A stretch of DNA of 64,000 nt from Pseudoscleropodium purum. Lineage: Eukaryota; Streptophyta; Bryopsida; Hypnales; Brachytheciaceae. The position numbers were made by a program, and so were the translations under genes. The notes beneath the pieces are model-generated. The model did no database searches. It worked only from the letters and a program-made list of their open reading frames with translations, and was not told the origin of the DNA. Where the stretch lies: NCBI GenBank assembly GCA_963969395.1, contig OZ017801.1, positions 12,343,611-12,407,610 on the forward strand. Reading direction: 5' to 3'. Shown one piece after another: positions 35,082-46,913 of the stretch (positions are counted from its first letter, which is position 1; every line of letters begins with the position of its first letter).

Positions 35082-37759
35082 AGGTTTAGGGGCCTTAGAC
35101 GATGATGCTCCGCGATTGTTCTTTCCTTCATGACCACTACGAGGTGCTAATTTATATTTATCCATAGTGATTCCGCGAGGGGCTTGAGGGGGTCTACTAC
35201 CCCGAGCAATATCAGAAACATTTTGCACTAGGACTCAAGCATTTCCAACTGAGCCTAATCCTTCTTCCACATGTTTGGAGATAGGATTTGAAGTTCTCGT
35301 AGCAAAGGGCAATGTAGAATGTTGCCCTCCTAAGCTTCGTCCACGACCAATGGTAGAGAACCTCATCTGTAAAGTAGCATTTACACTTATTTGCATAGGA
35401 CGTGGAACGTCGTCTTCTTTCACATGTACATATAAAGGGTTAAATGCATTACATAATCAACGTCCATTTCATTTGTTGGAAAGGTGTGGGCCATAGGTGT
35501 CTTTCCAATGTCTCTACTATGGTAACCTATTGGAAATCTGCTACCACTAGCTTGGCCACACACATGTCTTTTGCTACCACCGCCATCTTGGCTTGACAAC
35601 CCAATATTCGGAGTTGTAGGGTTCACAATGTTCTCTCTATTTCCATTGTTGTAGTCATCTTTGTTCCCGGCATTGGTTTTTGTAAACACATGATTATTAG
35701 CGTTGTCTTCATTGAGGGGAGGATCATCATTGCTACAATCTCCTATTGGAGTTTCATTGTTCTCTTAAGGCAAGGGCATATTTTCATCAACCGCAACACC
35801 TTCATTTAGAAGGCGAGGAGGGGAGGAGTTGCGACAAGTGTTTGAACCCGAAGATCTCAAATTATGAGGAGGAATATCATCATCTTCATTTGAGCCTTCT
35901 CCATAGTAGTTTCTTACTTCCTCAAAGTGATTGGCACCTTCCACCCACAAATTCATATGTGCTCAAGCCACATAAAGTGCCTAATTTGCTTCCATGTCAT
36001 CATCTTTTGCATCCTCTGCGCGTATTGCATCAAAGGCACAATTCGGTTCCTCCATCGAGATAGGGCCAAAAGCATCTAGATTAGAATACTCTAACTCATT
36101 TCAAATATTATCATCATACCAACGAGCCAGATTAACCCTTGGTTTTTCTTGAAGCACGCAACTGTTGGTATAGATGTATACCAAAGATTCTGCCTTTTTA
36201 GGTGCAAGGTGATTTTTATTCTTGTTGTGAACATATGAATACATACTCTAGTTCCATTTATAAGATGATGCCAAACATGTAAGTGATAGAACACACACAG
36301 CAATTTTAGACAAGATCTAGTCTCCAATCCTATGCCACCATTGATGCGGAAGTAATATGCCCATACAAATGTCAAGTGATTTTTCAGGGTTATAGGCTCC
36401 ACTATGCTCTTTGTATTGCATTAGTTCCAGTAAGAAATCATCAAAAGTCACACCTGCCGGCTTCTCTAATGCATGGATAATATGGTACAATGTACGGAGT
36501 GCAAATCTATCACCTTTCAGATATGGCGCATCCCTCAAGAATGGATTCAAAAGTGCACCGGCATAGTGAAGATCGGTAAACATCATCGCCCGCCTTTCAT
36601 CTAAGGTGCTCTCCAAAATGTTAGCCACCTCACCGGGTAAGAAAAAAGGTGACTCTCTCAAACCATACATGTATCTACGTAAGTTGTGCATCATGAGCCA
36701 TGCCTTGTCAATCACTCGCTTTTTGCCATCAAACACACGCAAGGCCTTCAACACATCTTCGACCATATATACATAATCATGGCATTGGTGCCAGAAGTCT
36801 ACCTCTTGAATGGTGGTCACCATATACTCTCCATTGGTTTTGACTTGTACACCGCCTTGCTCATTCTATAGGCTTACTACATAATTCTTCATATAGAAAT
36901 GAACAATCACTTTCAACAGCATTGGTCTCAACTCCAACAATCGTTGTATCATGAGAAAATTAAAAGCAAAGTGAGTTTCATTGGGTGTTAGGAGCTGCTT
37001 GTTGGAACTGAACTGGTGAAAAGTGACCATTGTCATATGATGCCCTTTGATGTATTTGCACAACTAATTAGCCCAAGCAATTAAATCTTTGAATAATTTT
37101 ATTTTTGTCCAATCCTCCAACAATAGATCCAATACGTACACTATGCAGCCTTGCTTGAAGATGTGCAGGTACATTATGGTAATATCATCTAGTGCTCCAA
37201 GTGTGTTCACTGCATTGTCGATACAAACTTGGATTACATTTTTTGGTCCCACCTTTTCAATGAATACTTTCATTTGGTCAGTTATATACGTCATGCTTTT
37301 TGTCTCGCTAGTCATATCAATGGATCCAAGAAATACATCACTAGTGGGACATGACATCATTACATTCATAAGAGGACGTTGATTAACATCATCCCAACCA
37401 TCACTGCATATACTCACCCCATAGTTATTCATTGCAAAATTTGTTTTGACTTTGATCTTGTTCCCAATTTGCAACCTTTTGGATTCAATCAATTGAGTCC
37501 TCAACGCATGGTAGAAAAGAGGAGAGTATTCAAATTGTGCCACTGAAGTTGCACGCACTACCTCGATGAATGCCGGATTTCTAGTCACATTGAATGGCAC
37601 ATTTACTTCATAAAAGAAACTGACCCACTTCTCATCCAATTCCTTCCTCTTTGCGATATCCATGGCATCTTGTAGGCGTTTTTGATGTAGAGGCCTACTT
37701 CTCGTAGAATTCGAACCGCAAAGACTATTGGATCTAGGCATAGGTCCTTCGCTTTGACA

Positions 37760-37769
37760 CCCCCCCCCC
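37760..37769. repeat. Poly-C run of 10 at a frame change
   Basis: Lies between the BED finger frame and the DUF659 frame of the hAT pseudogene (minus strand). A length change of one or two bases would join the two frames. Confidence 0.9.
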
Positions 37770-38324
37770 TCCTCCAACCCCTTCCCATGTTACTTCATTT
37801 TGAGCGGATTGGCTTGAACTTGGTATCGAAGGTCTTTTAGGTGGACCACTAGGCATTGACTCTACATCTCGCATTTGGTTAGCATCCATTTGTTGTGGAA
37901 CAAAGTTTGTGCAATTCGCAAATTTTTCTTGCACAACTCAAGGTATGCAAGCACACACCACCTTTTCCAATCTTGTCCTATACCTCAAGAGCAAAAAAGC
38001 CCGCTTGCTTTTGTAATTGAATGTAGCGCCACAAAAGATGCAGCTCACTTTAAACCCACACTCGAAGAACTCATACCATGGCTCCTACTCCTTCGTTTGT
38101 TTATGGTTCAATGCCATTATGGATCAAAGAGATAAAATGATTCTTTGAGGTCTTCTACAACCTGGTATCAGTAGCAATAGTTAGCGTTGGTTCTCCTCCT
38201 CAACTGATTTTAACATCACCTCAATAGACAACTAGGGCAGTCCTCTACCACATAAACTCTACCAAGGAGCTCAAAATGAAGTCCAAGTACAAAAGCTAGG
38301 TGGAAAACGTGTAGCCTGATTCAG

Positions 38325-38690
38325 GGTGTGCTACTTTTATACTTTCTTGAAGTTTGGGCGTGGACGGTTAGGTATAGGCAGGGACGCATATACCTTGGGT
38401 GGGGACTCAAGTCGTCCAGGCGGGGACTTACTCAATCTAGGTGGAGACATTGCGGCATGTTCGTGCCCTTGCAAAAAGAGTTGGACAAGGATATAGTCTA
38501 CACAAAAGTTTTATCCATTTTAGGGTATGGGTGGGGACTTCTACGCTAGAATCAACACCCATACCCGTTAGTCCGCGCCCAGACATGTTGAGTCCATGCC
38601 CATAAAACCAATTATTGGCAATGTCTGCGCCCATACCGCCTGTGCCACCAATTGAATAAGTACCTACCGAGAATTGTTCCCGCCTATACC
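38325..38690. repeat. GGGCGCGGACGTT motif block 2, both orientations
   Basis: Forward copies occupy about 38345-38460 (GGGCGTGGACGG, GGCAGGGACGC, GGTGGGGACT, GGCGGGGACT), and reversed copies occupy about 38565-38650 (GTCCGCGCCCA, GTCCATGCCCA, GTCTGCGCCCA). The block lies between the 5' end of the minus-strand hAT pseudogene and the plus-strand gene starting at 38900. A bidirectional promoter or an element terminus are both possible. Confidence 0.78.
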
Positions 38691-38899
38691 TCCGGGTCAA
38701 CCCCGAAAATCTTGGACTTCATACCAGAGTTTCAAGTTTGGAGTGAGTACTTAGGGGGCAGTGGGCCCAACAACCCATGGGCATTGGGATTCACTTTTCG
38801 CATCCACTTTGTTAGTTCTAACACCTTTTCTAGCTATATGGGATTATAACATTGAGTAACTATAATTTGTACATTCATTGTGATTTGAATTTGAAATAC

Positions 38900-39906
38900 A
38901 TGTCTACTTCTACAATGGATATTAATGAAGTTCCTTGCAAAATGTGGCCCTACGATAAAGGGATGAGTCGTAATTCGAAAGTATCTAAAAAGTGCTTGTA
39001 CATTTTGTTTGATCCCGATAACCATGCTTTTGTAGGTTGGGAAAATAAACCACAACCATGGACTGTAAAGACTTGTGAAAATACATTGACTAGTGTCACA
39101 TAGACAAAACATTTGCACACTCTGAGCATAAAAAACATTGTAAGTTCAAGAGCGCCAACCTTCACTATTGAAAAGATCCGTTGTTCCTCGAAAGATGCAT
39201 CCAAGTATATCAATACATATATAACACTGCATTTGTATATAAAAATGAATCTAAGATTACAATATGGTGTATGGTGTATGCGGAGGAGAAGCTCCATTGT
39301 ACGGTGGATTGGTGTTCAATGAAGAGTAAAGGAAGAGCTCTAGATAGCATTGATATCCCCAGAGTACAGAAGTATATGGGCGAAGGAGGGCAAACAAAGG
39401 CAAAAAGAAATGACAAACCAACTGCAAATGCATGTGTAGAGTGGTCCAAGGATTTAGATGTTGACCTCAAGTCAGGATGTACAAAGGAAGAAATGGACCA
39501 AAAACTCAAAATTTTGAGATCAACTGAAATTGGTTAATTTTTGGAAAATGTTATTGAAGATGAAGACATTGAACCTACTACCTTTGGATTGAGAGAAGTA
39601 GGTAGTAATTTCACAATAGATGGACCATCATCAAATCCTCCAAATTCTATAATTGAACACCTTGCTGAACTTAATAGGTGGGAAGCTAATCAAGATATGT
39701 TGGAGCGTCCAATGATGAGTGAAGAAATGCTATAATCCTATTCATCTTTATTAAAGATGATGGAAGACCAAGATGCTCAACTTCGTCAACAAAAAAAAAC
39801 TCACAACATGCAAATAGAAAACCTACAGAGAGAATTTAGTATTAAAGAGGAGGGATACAAAAAGAAAATTAAAGACCTTAAGTATGCACTCTATCTAGCC
39901 CATTGA
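38900..39906 (+). pseudogene. Unknown gene with C-terminal coiled coil (degraded)
   Basis: I do not recognise the family. From the ATG at 38900 the frame reads MSTSTMDINEVPCKMWPYDK and includes CLYILFDPDNHAFVGWENKP, a short globular-looking segment. It meets a TAG at 39101-39103, continues in frame, then shifts frame near 39200. The second frame (39181 on) runs through KITIWCMVYAEEKLHCTVDWC, a charged middle part, two further stops (after 39537 and 39735), and a final heptad-like coiled coil (LLKMMEDQDAQLRQQKKTHN ... LQREF) to a TGA at 39904-39906. A GTAAGT at 39139 could be an intron donor, so some breaks may be introns rather than damage. It diverges from the hAT gene across motif block 2. 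A host gene or a transposon accessory gene are both possible. Confidence 0.6.
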
Positions 39907-40229
39907 GGATGACACTATTAGAATGATCATCTTTCCATGTTATTAGGGAGGTAGTTAGATATACATAGGGGTATAAGGACATTGTATGTTTGTATATAAT
40001 ATATAAAGTTGAAGAATGTTGATGACAAAATATATTGTTATGTTGCCATATATGAACTTTGTGTCTTTCGGAGAGGTTTATTCACTTTATTTGTGATATA
40101 ATTTGATAAAATAAAAATTCAACAAGGTTCCTCCTAGATGAACAAAAAAATTCACCAAACATTTTGATAGAACTTTACATGCATATTAACTCCAAATCCA
40201 ATTCAACTAAAAGTGCAACCAAAGGATTT
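39907..40229. other. AT-rich spacer
   Basis: Downstream of the coiled-coil gene; nothing recognised. The tandem complex begins after it. Confidence 0.5.
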
Positions 40230-41121
40230 CTAGACATCAAGGCACAAACGTAGGAATGCGGATGTTGGGACATTTGGACGCGGACTCAAAGATAGACCAC
40301 GCACTTCAAGAGACTTACCCATCTACAGACGTTGGGGCACGAATGTCAGAGTGAAAAGGTGGGAACATAGAGAATCAAAATTTAGAAGACTCCCGAAGTG
40401 TCTCCAAAGTCTTTTGGTTCTAATGCTAGGGTGTGAACATAGGGACGTTGGGGCCCGAACGCTAGAACTCCAAATCCTCTTCCACATTGACAAATGCTAG
40501 GGCACGGACAGAAGCTAGGGTGCGGACAAAATTTCCACACATGGACTCTAGGGCACAGACGCTGCAAAACAATTCATTAGGGACTTGAAATTTGCAATGT
40601 TGCGTTGGATGTTGCCTCTGGTTTCATAATAGAGATTGTTTCAAACTGCCAACCTATACTTGATGAGCTAGAATTCAATGGTGGTTTCAATTTAGAGTTT
40701 GGGAGGGAGATACTTGCACCATATTTTCTCTCCATTTGAAACAAATTTTTTTTAGAGGTATTCTATAGCGGATTATTATTTTATTGCCAAAGATTGTTTT
40801 GTGATGTTTTTTACACTTTTTCCTTATTCTTAAAATTGTCCCCATGTTTTGAAATAGAATAAAATAAAATTGAGAGTATACAATAAATTTTAGGTTTCAC
40901 CCAAAAAAAGTAGCATTATTCCATTCTTTTGTTCAATGGGACACTTTCAATAATGCATGGAGGCATCTAAAACCATTCACTTTTCCATTTTAATCCAAAC
41001 TAGGATTAAATGATAAATAGAACATTACCTTCATCATTTATTGCTTTACTTTAGAGCTAAAGAATATTCATCAAATGCCTTTTGGGGATTATTTTGGGGG
41101 TAGGAAAAAAATAAGACTAAA

Positions 41122-41600
41122 AGAAAGTTCCTACAACCATTGATTTTTTTTTTCACTTAAAAAGTATAGGTTACTTGTCAAATGCCTTAATACATTTCAA
41201 TTAGGAAGTCAAAAAAATATATCATGAAATGGAAGTCCCTTTGACCATCAAATTTATTTTTCACATAAAGGGTATAGGTTATTCTTCATGTGCCTTGGTA
41301 CATTTGAATTAGGAAGTAGAAAAAAACTAAATCATGAAAAGGAAGTCCCTTTCATTATAGAGTTTATTTTTCATTTAAAGGATATAGGTTACTCTTCATG
41401 TGCCTCGGTGCATTTGAATTAGGAAGTAGAAAAAAAATATCATGAAAAAGAAGTCCCTTTCACCATCAAATTTATTTTTCACATAAAGATTATAGTAGAA
41501 AAAAATTATCATAAGGAGAAACTCCCTTCCACTATTGATTTTTATTTTTCATTTAAAGATTATAAACTGATCAACACATGCTTTGGTCCATTTAAAATTT
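41122..41600. repeat. 109-bp satellite array 1
   Basis: Units begin near 41122, 41231, 41341 and 41449 (period 108-110) with GGAAGTCCCTTTCACCATCA and include AAAGGGTATAGGTTA, TGCCTTGGTACATTTGAATT and AGGAAGTAGAAAAAAA. The last units are truncated. Confidence 0.92.
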
Positions 41601-42551
41601 TGAATGATTGACACATGATTTAGAGGGTATAGGATATAGGGTTTAAGATATAGGGTTTGGAATTCCAATAAATTGAATCAATTGATCATTGGAAAAGTCA
41701 AGAAAATGTAGTTCAATTTGAATTCTTGTACTTTGAAATACTTTGGTTTCTTGTGTTGGAACATACAAGCGCAGACTTTGGAGTATATGGGCGTGGACTT
41801 AAGGATAGACCATGCACTTCAAGAGATAGACCATGCACTTCAAGAAATAGACCATGCACTTTAGGAGACTTCCCCATTTAAGGACATTGGGGCATGGACG
41901 TCCTAGTCTGGGGGTGGAAACACAGGAAATCAGAGTTCAAGAGACTCCCGGAGTGTCTCCAAAGTCTTTTTGGTTTTGACGCTAGGATGTGGATATAGGA
42001 ACACTAGGGCACAAATGCCAAAACTCTAAGTCCTCTTCCACATTGACAAACGCTAGGGTAGGGACGCTTGGGCACGGACAAAAGCTGGAGAACAAACGTC
42101 AAAGTGGCAGGGTGGAAATACAGGAAATCGTAGTTCAGGAGACTCTTGGAGTGTCTCCAAAGTCTTTTTGGTTTTGATGTTGGCGCATGGACTTGAGAAC
42201 TCCAATTCCTCTTCTACATTGACAAATGCCAAAGCATGGACGTTGCAAAACAGTTCATTGGAGGCTTCAAATTTGCAATGTCACATTGGATCCTCCCTCA
42301 AGTTTCATATTGGGGATTGTTCTAAGTTGATAGCCTATACTTGATGAGCTAAAATTTAATGGTAGTTTCAATTTAGAATTTGGAAGGGAGACACTTGCAC
42401 CAAATTTTCTCTCCATTTCAAACAAAATGTTTTTTAGAGGTATTCAATAGCGGATTATTATTTCATTGCCAAAGATTGTTTTGTGGTGTTTAGGGCACCT
42501 TTTCTTTATTAGGAAGTAGAAAAATTAGGAATGAGAAAAAAAAAGCCTAAA

Positions 42552-43060
42552 AGGAAGTTCCTACAACCATTGATTTTTTTTCTACTTAAAAAGTATAGGA
42601 TACTTGTCAAATGCCTTGATACATTTAAATTAGGAAGTAGAAAAAATAAATATCATAAAAATGAAGTCCCTTTCACCATTGAATTTATTTTTCACCTAAA
42701 GGGTATAGATTACTTGTCAAATGCCTTGTACATTTAAATTAGGAAGTAGAGAAAAAAATATCATGAGAAGGAAGTTCCTACAACCGTTGATTTTTATTTT
42801 TCACTTAAAAGGTGTAGGATACTTGTCAAATGCCTTCCACATTTAAATTAGGAGGTAGAAAAAAAAATATCATGAGGAGGAAGTTTCTACAACCATTGAT
42901 TTTTTTTCCACTGAAAGGGTATAGGTTATTCTTTATATGCCTTTGTGCATTTAAATTAGGAGTTAAAACAAAAAAAACTTGTAAGGAGAAAGTCCCTTAC
43001 ACCATTGATCTATTTATTTAAAGATTATAAGTTCATCGAGATATGCTTTGGTCCATTTAA
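42552..43060. repeat. 109-bp satellite array 2
   Basis: The same unit starts near 42552, 42661, 42770, 42880 and 42988, period about 109. The variant GGAAGTTCCTACAACCATTG occurs at the start of several units, as in the first unit of array 1, which supports duplication of the whole complex. Confidence 0.92.
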
Positions 43061-43620
43061 AATTTTGAATAATTGACACATGATTTAGATTATAGGGAAT
43101 AGAGTTAGGGTATAGGATTTGGAATTCCAATGAATTGAATCAATTGATCATTGGAAAAGTTGAGAAATTGTAGTTCAATTTGAGTTCTTGTACTCTGAAA
43201 CACTTTGGTTTCTTGTGCTGGAATGTACGGGCGTGGACTCTGAAGTGTATGGGCACGGACTCAAGGACAAACCATGCACTTTAGGAGATAGACCATGCAC
43301 TTCAAAAGACTTCCCCATCTAAGGACGTTGGGGCACGGATATCCTAGTGTCGAGGTAGGAACATAGGGAATCAAAGTTCACGAGATTCTTGGAGTGTTTC
43401 CAAAGTCTTTTTGATTTTGACGTTGGGGCGCGGACATAGGGACATTGGGGTGCAAACACCAAAACTCCAAGTCCTATTCTGGTTTGCTTATGAAATTCCT
43501 ACCATCATGGCACAAACGTTGGAGTGCAAACACCAAAACTACAAGTCTTTTTCTAGTGCCCTTCTAAAATTCTTTGTGTGAGGGCACGAATGTTGGAAAA
43601 CAAGTGATGGGGGGAGATTC

Positions 43621-44150
43621 ACAATATAAAAATCAAGTATTTTTTTTCCTTTTTTTCTTTTATACTATCAACTCCATAGATTATCTTAAGTTTGTTTTAA
43701 TTTAGAATTTTATAGTGCCAAGAAATTCCTAAAATGGTGGTCAAATTTATTTGAAATTGTAGGCCATTGTTGAAAAGATTTGTGTTTTCCAACTTTGAAA
43801 GCTAATATTTTCCAATCACTACAGTCAAACTTTACAAAAGAATTTCTACATGAACCAAGATAAGTGAAGTACCAGATCATGCAATTAGATTCTAATAAGT
43901 TAGTTTATATTGTGAACGTAGCAGAAATGGCAATTTCGAGGAATTTTTGACAAGAAATCAACTTCACGACTTAATTCAGAGTTAGTGAAATGCAAAAATG
44001 GAGGCTTGCACTTCATAAAAGAGAAATCACTAGTATATTTCATATTTGTCATACATTACAAAATTTGGAAAAAGCATGACTACAAGCCTCTCTAATGCTA
44101 GATACTTTTCTATAATATTCTGTGTTTCAATGTAGTGCAAATGGAATTGC
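43621..44150. other. AT-rich sequence without a recognisable gene
   Basis: Spacer between the tandem complex and the 3' end of the RING gene on the minus strand. Confidence 0.5.
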
Positions 44151-44152
44151 AC

Positions 44153-46367
44153 TTAATCGATATTCATGGGACTGTTTGATGTGTCACTAGGTCCAACTTC
44201 GTTGTCGTGTGTCCTGACTACCACATCTTCCTTGTCACTGTAAAGCCTTCGTGCTCTAAATCAGGTTCATCTTGCTCGCCCATCTTCTTCTAATAAATCC
44301 CTCATGAATTGTGATTGTTGCATTTCTTGAAGGGCTAGTTGAGTCCCAGGGTTGTGTTCATCCATCAAAAAGTCAATGGCATCATTTTTGAAGATTTCAC
44401 GCCACTTTGATTCCGAAATATGCACTTCCTCTCAAGCATTAGGCTCTTCATATGCACCTTCTTTAGCAATACAAACTCTGTCATCATCGATGACATGAAC
44501 TCCATCCACGCTCCATAACCACCTTCTTGGATGTCATCCAAATCCAAATTCGTTTTGATCTTCGCTCTAGTGGCCATTGAAGCATTGGTGGAAGAAATTT
44601 TGTTTTCCAAGACTGAAGTTGTCCTTGATGGGAATCAAATGTTCACATACTCTAACAACTTCAGGTGCATTGGTTTTCCAACCCCATATGTCAAAGAGTT
44701 TAGGCTTCTGTAAAGAATAGATCTTGTTACCCCAACTCTAAACAAGGTCTGCTCTCCATTTATCAAGATGTTCTGGTGCATTGGCCGCATTAAATTCCTA
44801 GCTTGGTGGCATATAGGGCAGTAGCCCAAACAACTCATACAATTGTTCATCAAAAGGAGCCTTGCACATTTTATAGTACCTATGACATATCATCAAGTTG
44901 ATCAAGCAAATTGGGTGGTACAAGTGATTGCATGTGCCTAAGTGCATTCCACCTTTGGGGCCAAAAGGATTTAAACAAATGGGACATGTAGTACCATCAA
45001 TCACAAAGGTAGAAGGTTGGGGCCATAGTAAATCCGGATTGCAATCAAGATGTGCGGACCGATCATTTTCAAAATCTCAATCATGTTGAGACCAGTCAAT
45101 TGTGGTTCCATGGCTCGTAGTGGATTTTGTTTCCATGTTCTCCATATCAGAAAGGCTATTTACGTTAGTCCATGATGTTAAGCCAAAAACCTTTTCTTGA
45201 TTGTGGAGCAAATAATTGTTGGCTACCTTCTTGAACTCCGTAACCAGCTAATTGCTTCGGTCCACTGTAAACACGCATGCCAACTTCCACTAATAGTACT
45301 ATGCCGCCATTGCATCCAATTTACTTTGGAGATCTGCAATTTTGGAACGCAAATCTTCAACTTCTTTGTTGGATGGCCCCATGTTGTTCCCGTCTGCTAA
45401 GTTCTGAATAGCATTTTGAAGAACTCCACAAAGTTGTTGTATATCACATTCTTGCTTTGCAATCAAGTTGTTGTCTCTGCTAGTTCATTGCGAATTTTGG
45501 CAATATCTTCATACAATTGATTGATGAGTGTATTTTTTTCATCAAGAGTTGCAGTCAAAGTAGCAATGGTCTCCACATTGGCACCAATATCTTCAATAGT
45601 TACCACACCATCTTTAGCCATTGCCAAGTTGTGTTCAGCTTTACATGGCTCATTTTGTTGTGTCCTCCTTTTTTTGGCCTGCAACTGTGCCCTATAACTC
45701 AATGGACGTGGCAGAGTATGAGTTCCATCTGAGTCACTATCTATATTTGAGTTTGTAGTTTGGTAGTGATCAACCTGCTTGACCATGGTTTTGATGGTGC
45801 CTAATCCACCTTGTGGATATTTTCGCACCCCCTTTGGAATAAATCCATTCACAAGCCGTGGAACTTTGATGTGGTCGCCAACACCTTGCAACATCAATCA
45901 ATCTACCCGTTTTCCAAGCTTCAACTCAACATGCTCACCTCTTAGGATGAAAAGGTTGACTTTGTTTCGTTTCACAATGGGCTGGTCATACAAAACTTGG
46001 TACACCTAAATGCAATGATTTTTGAATGCTTCATTGATTTAGTATTTCAAGTTAACTTTGTAAAAGCGGCGATGGAAGTTGTGACGTTCTTCCGGGAAGG
46101 CCTTGTCGATGTGACACCACTCTATGTACTAAGCACAGTGATCGATGCTCTATGGATCCAATATTGCCTCCCAAGGTATCACCTCATAAGGCAAGCTTTG
46201 CTAAATTTCATAACACGTGCAGCTGCTTGCATTGGATTTACCCTGGCCTTTGTCGTGTCTTGTCTCGTTGCTCTTTCCTCAATGATCCGAGTGTCAACAT
46301 GTTGATGAAGATCGAAAAAAATCTTGTGTGAATGTAGTAGGCTGACCCCATACATGCGCCCTTGCAA
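44153..46367 (-). pseudogene. RING-type / coiled-coil protein gene (degraded)
   Basis: The minus strand carries one coding-like unit in three frames. 46367-46179 and neighbours give an N-terminal part (HKIFFDLHQHVDTRIIEE). 45897-45463 gives a Ser/Arg-containing linker and a coiled coil (TLTATLDEKNTLINQLYEDI), continued at about 45310-45470 (VEDLRSKIADLQSKLDAMAA). 45004-44798 gives a RING-H2-like finger: CPIC, then GTCNHLYHPIC, then YYKMCKAPF. The first Cys of the last pair is Tyr (expected R-C-x-x-C), so one zinc ligand is lost. The same frame continues through ELFGLLPYMPPS, a stop in place of Trp, and an acidic tail to a TAA at 44153-44155. The RING suggests an E3 ubiquitin ligase-like ancestor; the family itself I cannot name. 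It diverges from the kinase-like gene across motif block 6. Confidence 0.7.
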
Positions 46368-46434
46368 CTAGCTCAAGAAGAAGTGGAGGACCAGGGAGGT
46401 TGTAGGGCGTCTTGTGATAGGTGGAGACAGCTTT

Positions 46435-46765
46435 ATATATCCACGGGTAGCTCAGACGTTGATCTTTGGCATAGATAGTTGGGACAAGGACGTTGTCGAG
46501 CCTAGGTGGAGACGTAAAGATTGGGCGTGGATGTTATCAAGTCTGGGCCCAAACGTAATCCAAACTAGAGCAATCTAAGGTGGGGACGCTATTGTATACG
46601 GGTGTAGACAAGATTTAAGGCGGGGACATTAAGGGATTTGAGCACGGACATAAGTTGGATAGGGCACGGACATTGTTGTGTCCGATGCATGGACACTAGG
46701 GCTAGCTGAGGACTTGAAATTTAGGGCGGGAACGTTATCGACCTGGGTAGGGACTATATATGTGG
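46435..46765 (+). repeat. GGGCGCGGACGTT motif block 6, forward
   Basis: About fifteen forward copies, for example GTGGAGACGTAAAG (about 46524), GGTGGGGACGCTA (about 46580), GGCGGGGACATTA (46620), GCACGGACATAAG (about 46643), GGGCACGGACATTG (about 46662), GGGCGGGAACGTTA (46726). The block fills the gap between the divergent RING and kinase-like genes. Confidence 0.8.
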
Positions 46766-46913
46766 CCCTAGTATTTGTCATTTGCCAAGTCCACTTCTAC
46801 TCGCCTTATATGCTAGCTTGCTCTGCAACCTATGCTTTTTGAGTTGGGTGGAAGTTAGGGCTTGGCCCTAACAGCATACCCATTTTGGGGTTGTTTTTTT
46901 CAACAAATACTAT

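Larger units (their letters stand above)
34591..38117 (-). pseudogene. hAT transposase pseudogene (BED, DUF659, hAT dimerisation)
   Basis: Reads on the minus strand from an ATG at 38115-38117. A BED-type zinc finger comes first (EPWYEFFECGF, then CIFCG, about 38020-38090). A poly-C run at 37760-37769 shifts the frame; after it one frame runs to about 35420 with only stop codons. Counting from the Met at 37777, the DUF659/RNase H part has the catalytic Asp 126 in CSDGW and Asp 187 in VCIDN. GCIVYVLDLLLEDW (211-223) matches the hAT motif C-x-x-H but Tyr 214 replaces His. The dimerisation domain is clear at about 36180-36310 (SKIAVCVLSLTC ... SMYSYVHNKNKNHLAPKKAE). An unusually long Ser/Gly/Pro-rich and acidic C-terminal tail continues to a TGA at 34591-34593, with another frame change at the poly-G run 35064-35081. 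It is inactive. Flanking motif blocks at 33727-34072 and 38325-38690 may belong to the element. Confidence 0.92.
40230..43620. repeat. Higher-order tandem repeat, about three copies of 1.46-1.68 kb
   Basis: Each copy contains a block of GGGCGCGGACGTT-type motifs (40240-40570, 41760-42260, 43220-43600). After the first two blocks comes a segment containing TTTAGAGGTATTC and GCGGATTATTATTT (40690-40800, 42370-42490). Then comes a 109-bp satellite array, and after it a segment with GGAATTCCAATAAATTGAAT (41650 and 43120). Equivalent points are 1465 bases apart on the right side (41616 and 43081) and 1681 on the left (40681 and 42362), because copy 1 carries extra sequence at about 40860-41090. 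The third copy is cut off after its motif block. No gene lies inside. Confidence 0.88.

Noticed and set aside
35746..36063. 105-codon plus-strand frame
   Set aside because: It lies opposite the C-terminal tail of the hAT transposase and is its shadow.
39139..39240. Intron in the coiled-coil gene starting at GTAAGT
   Set aside because: A good donor is present but no convincing acceptor with a pyrimidine tract was seen, so the break is listed as possible damage.
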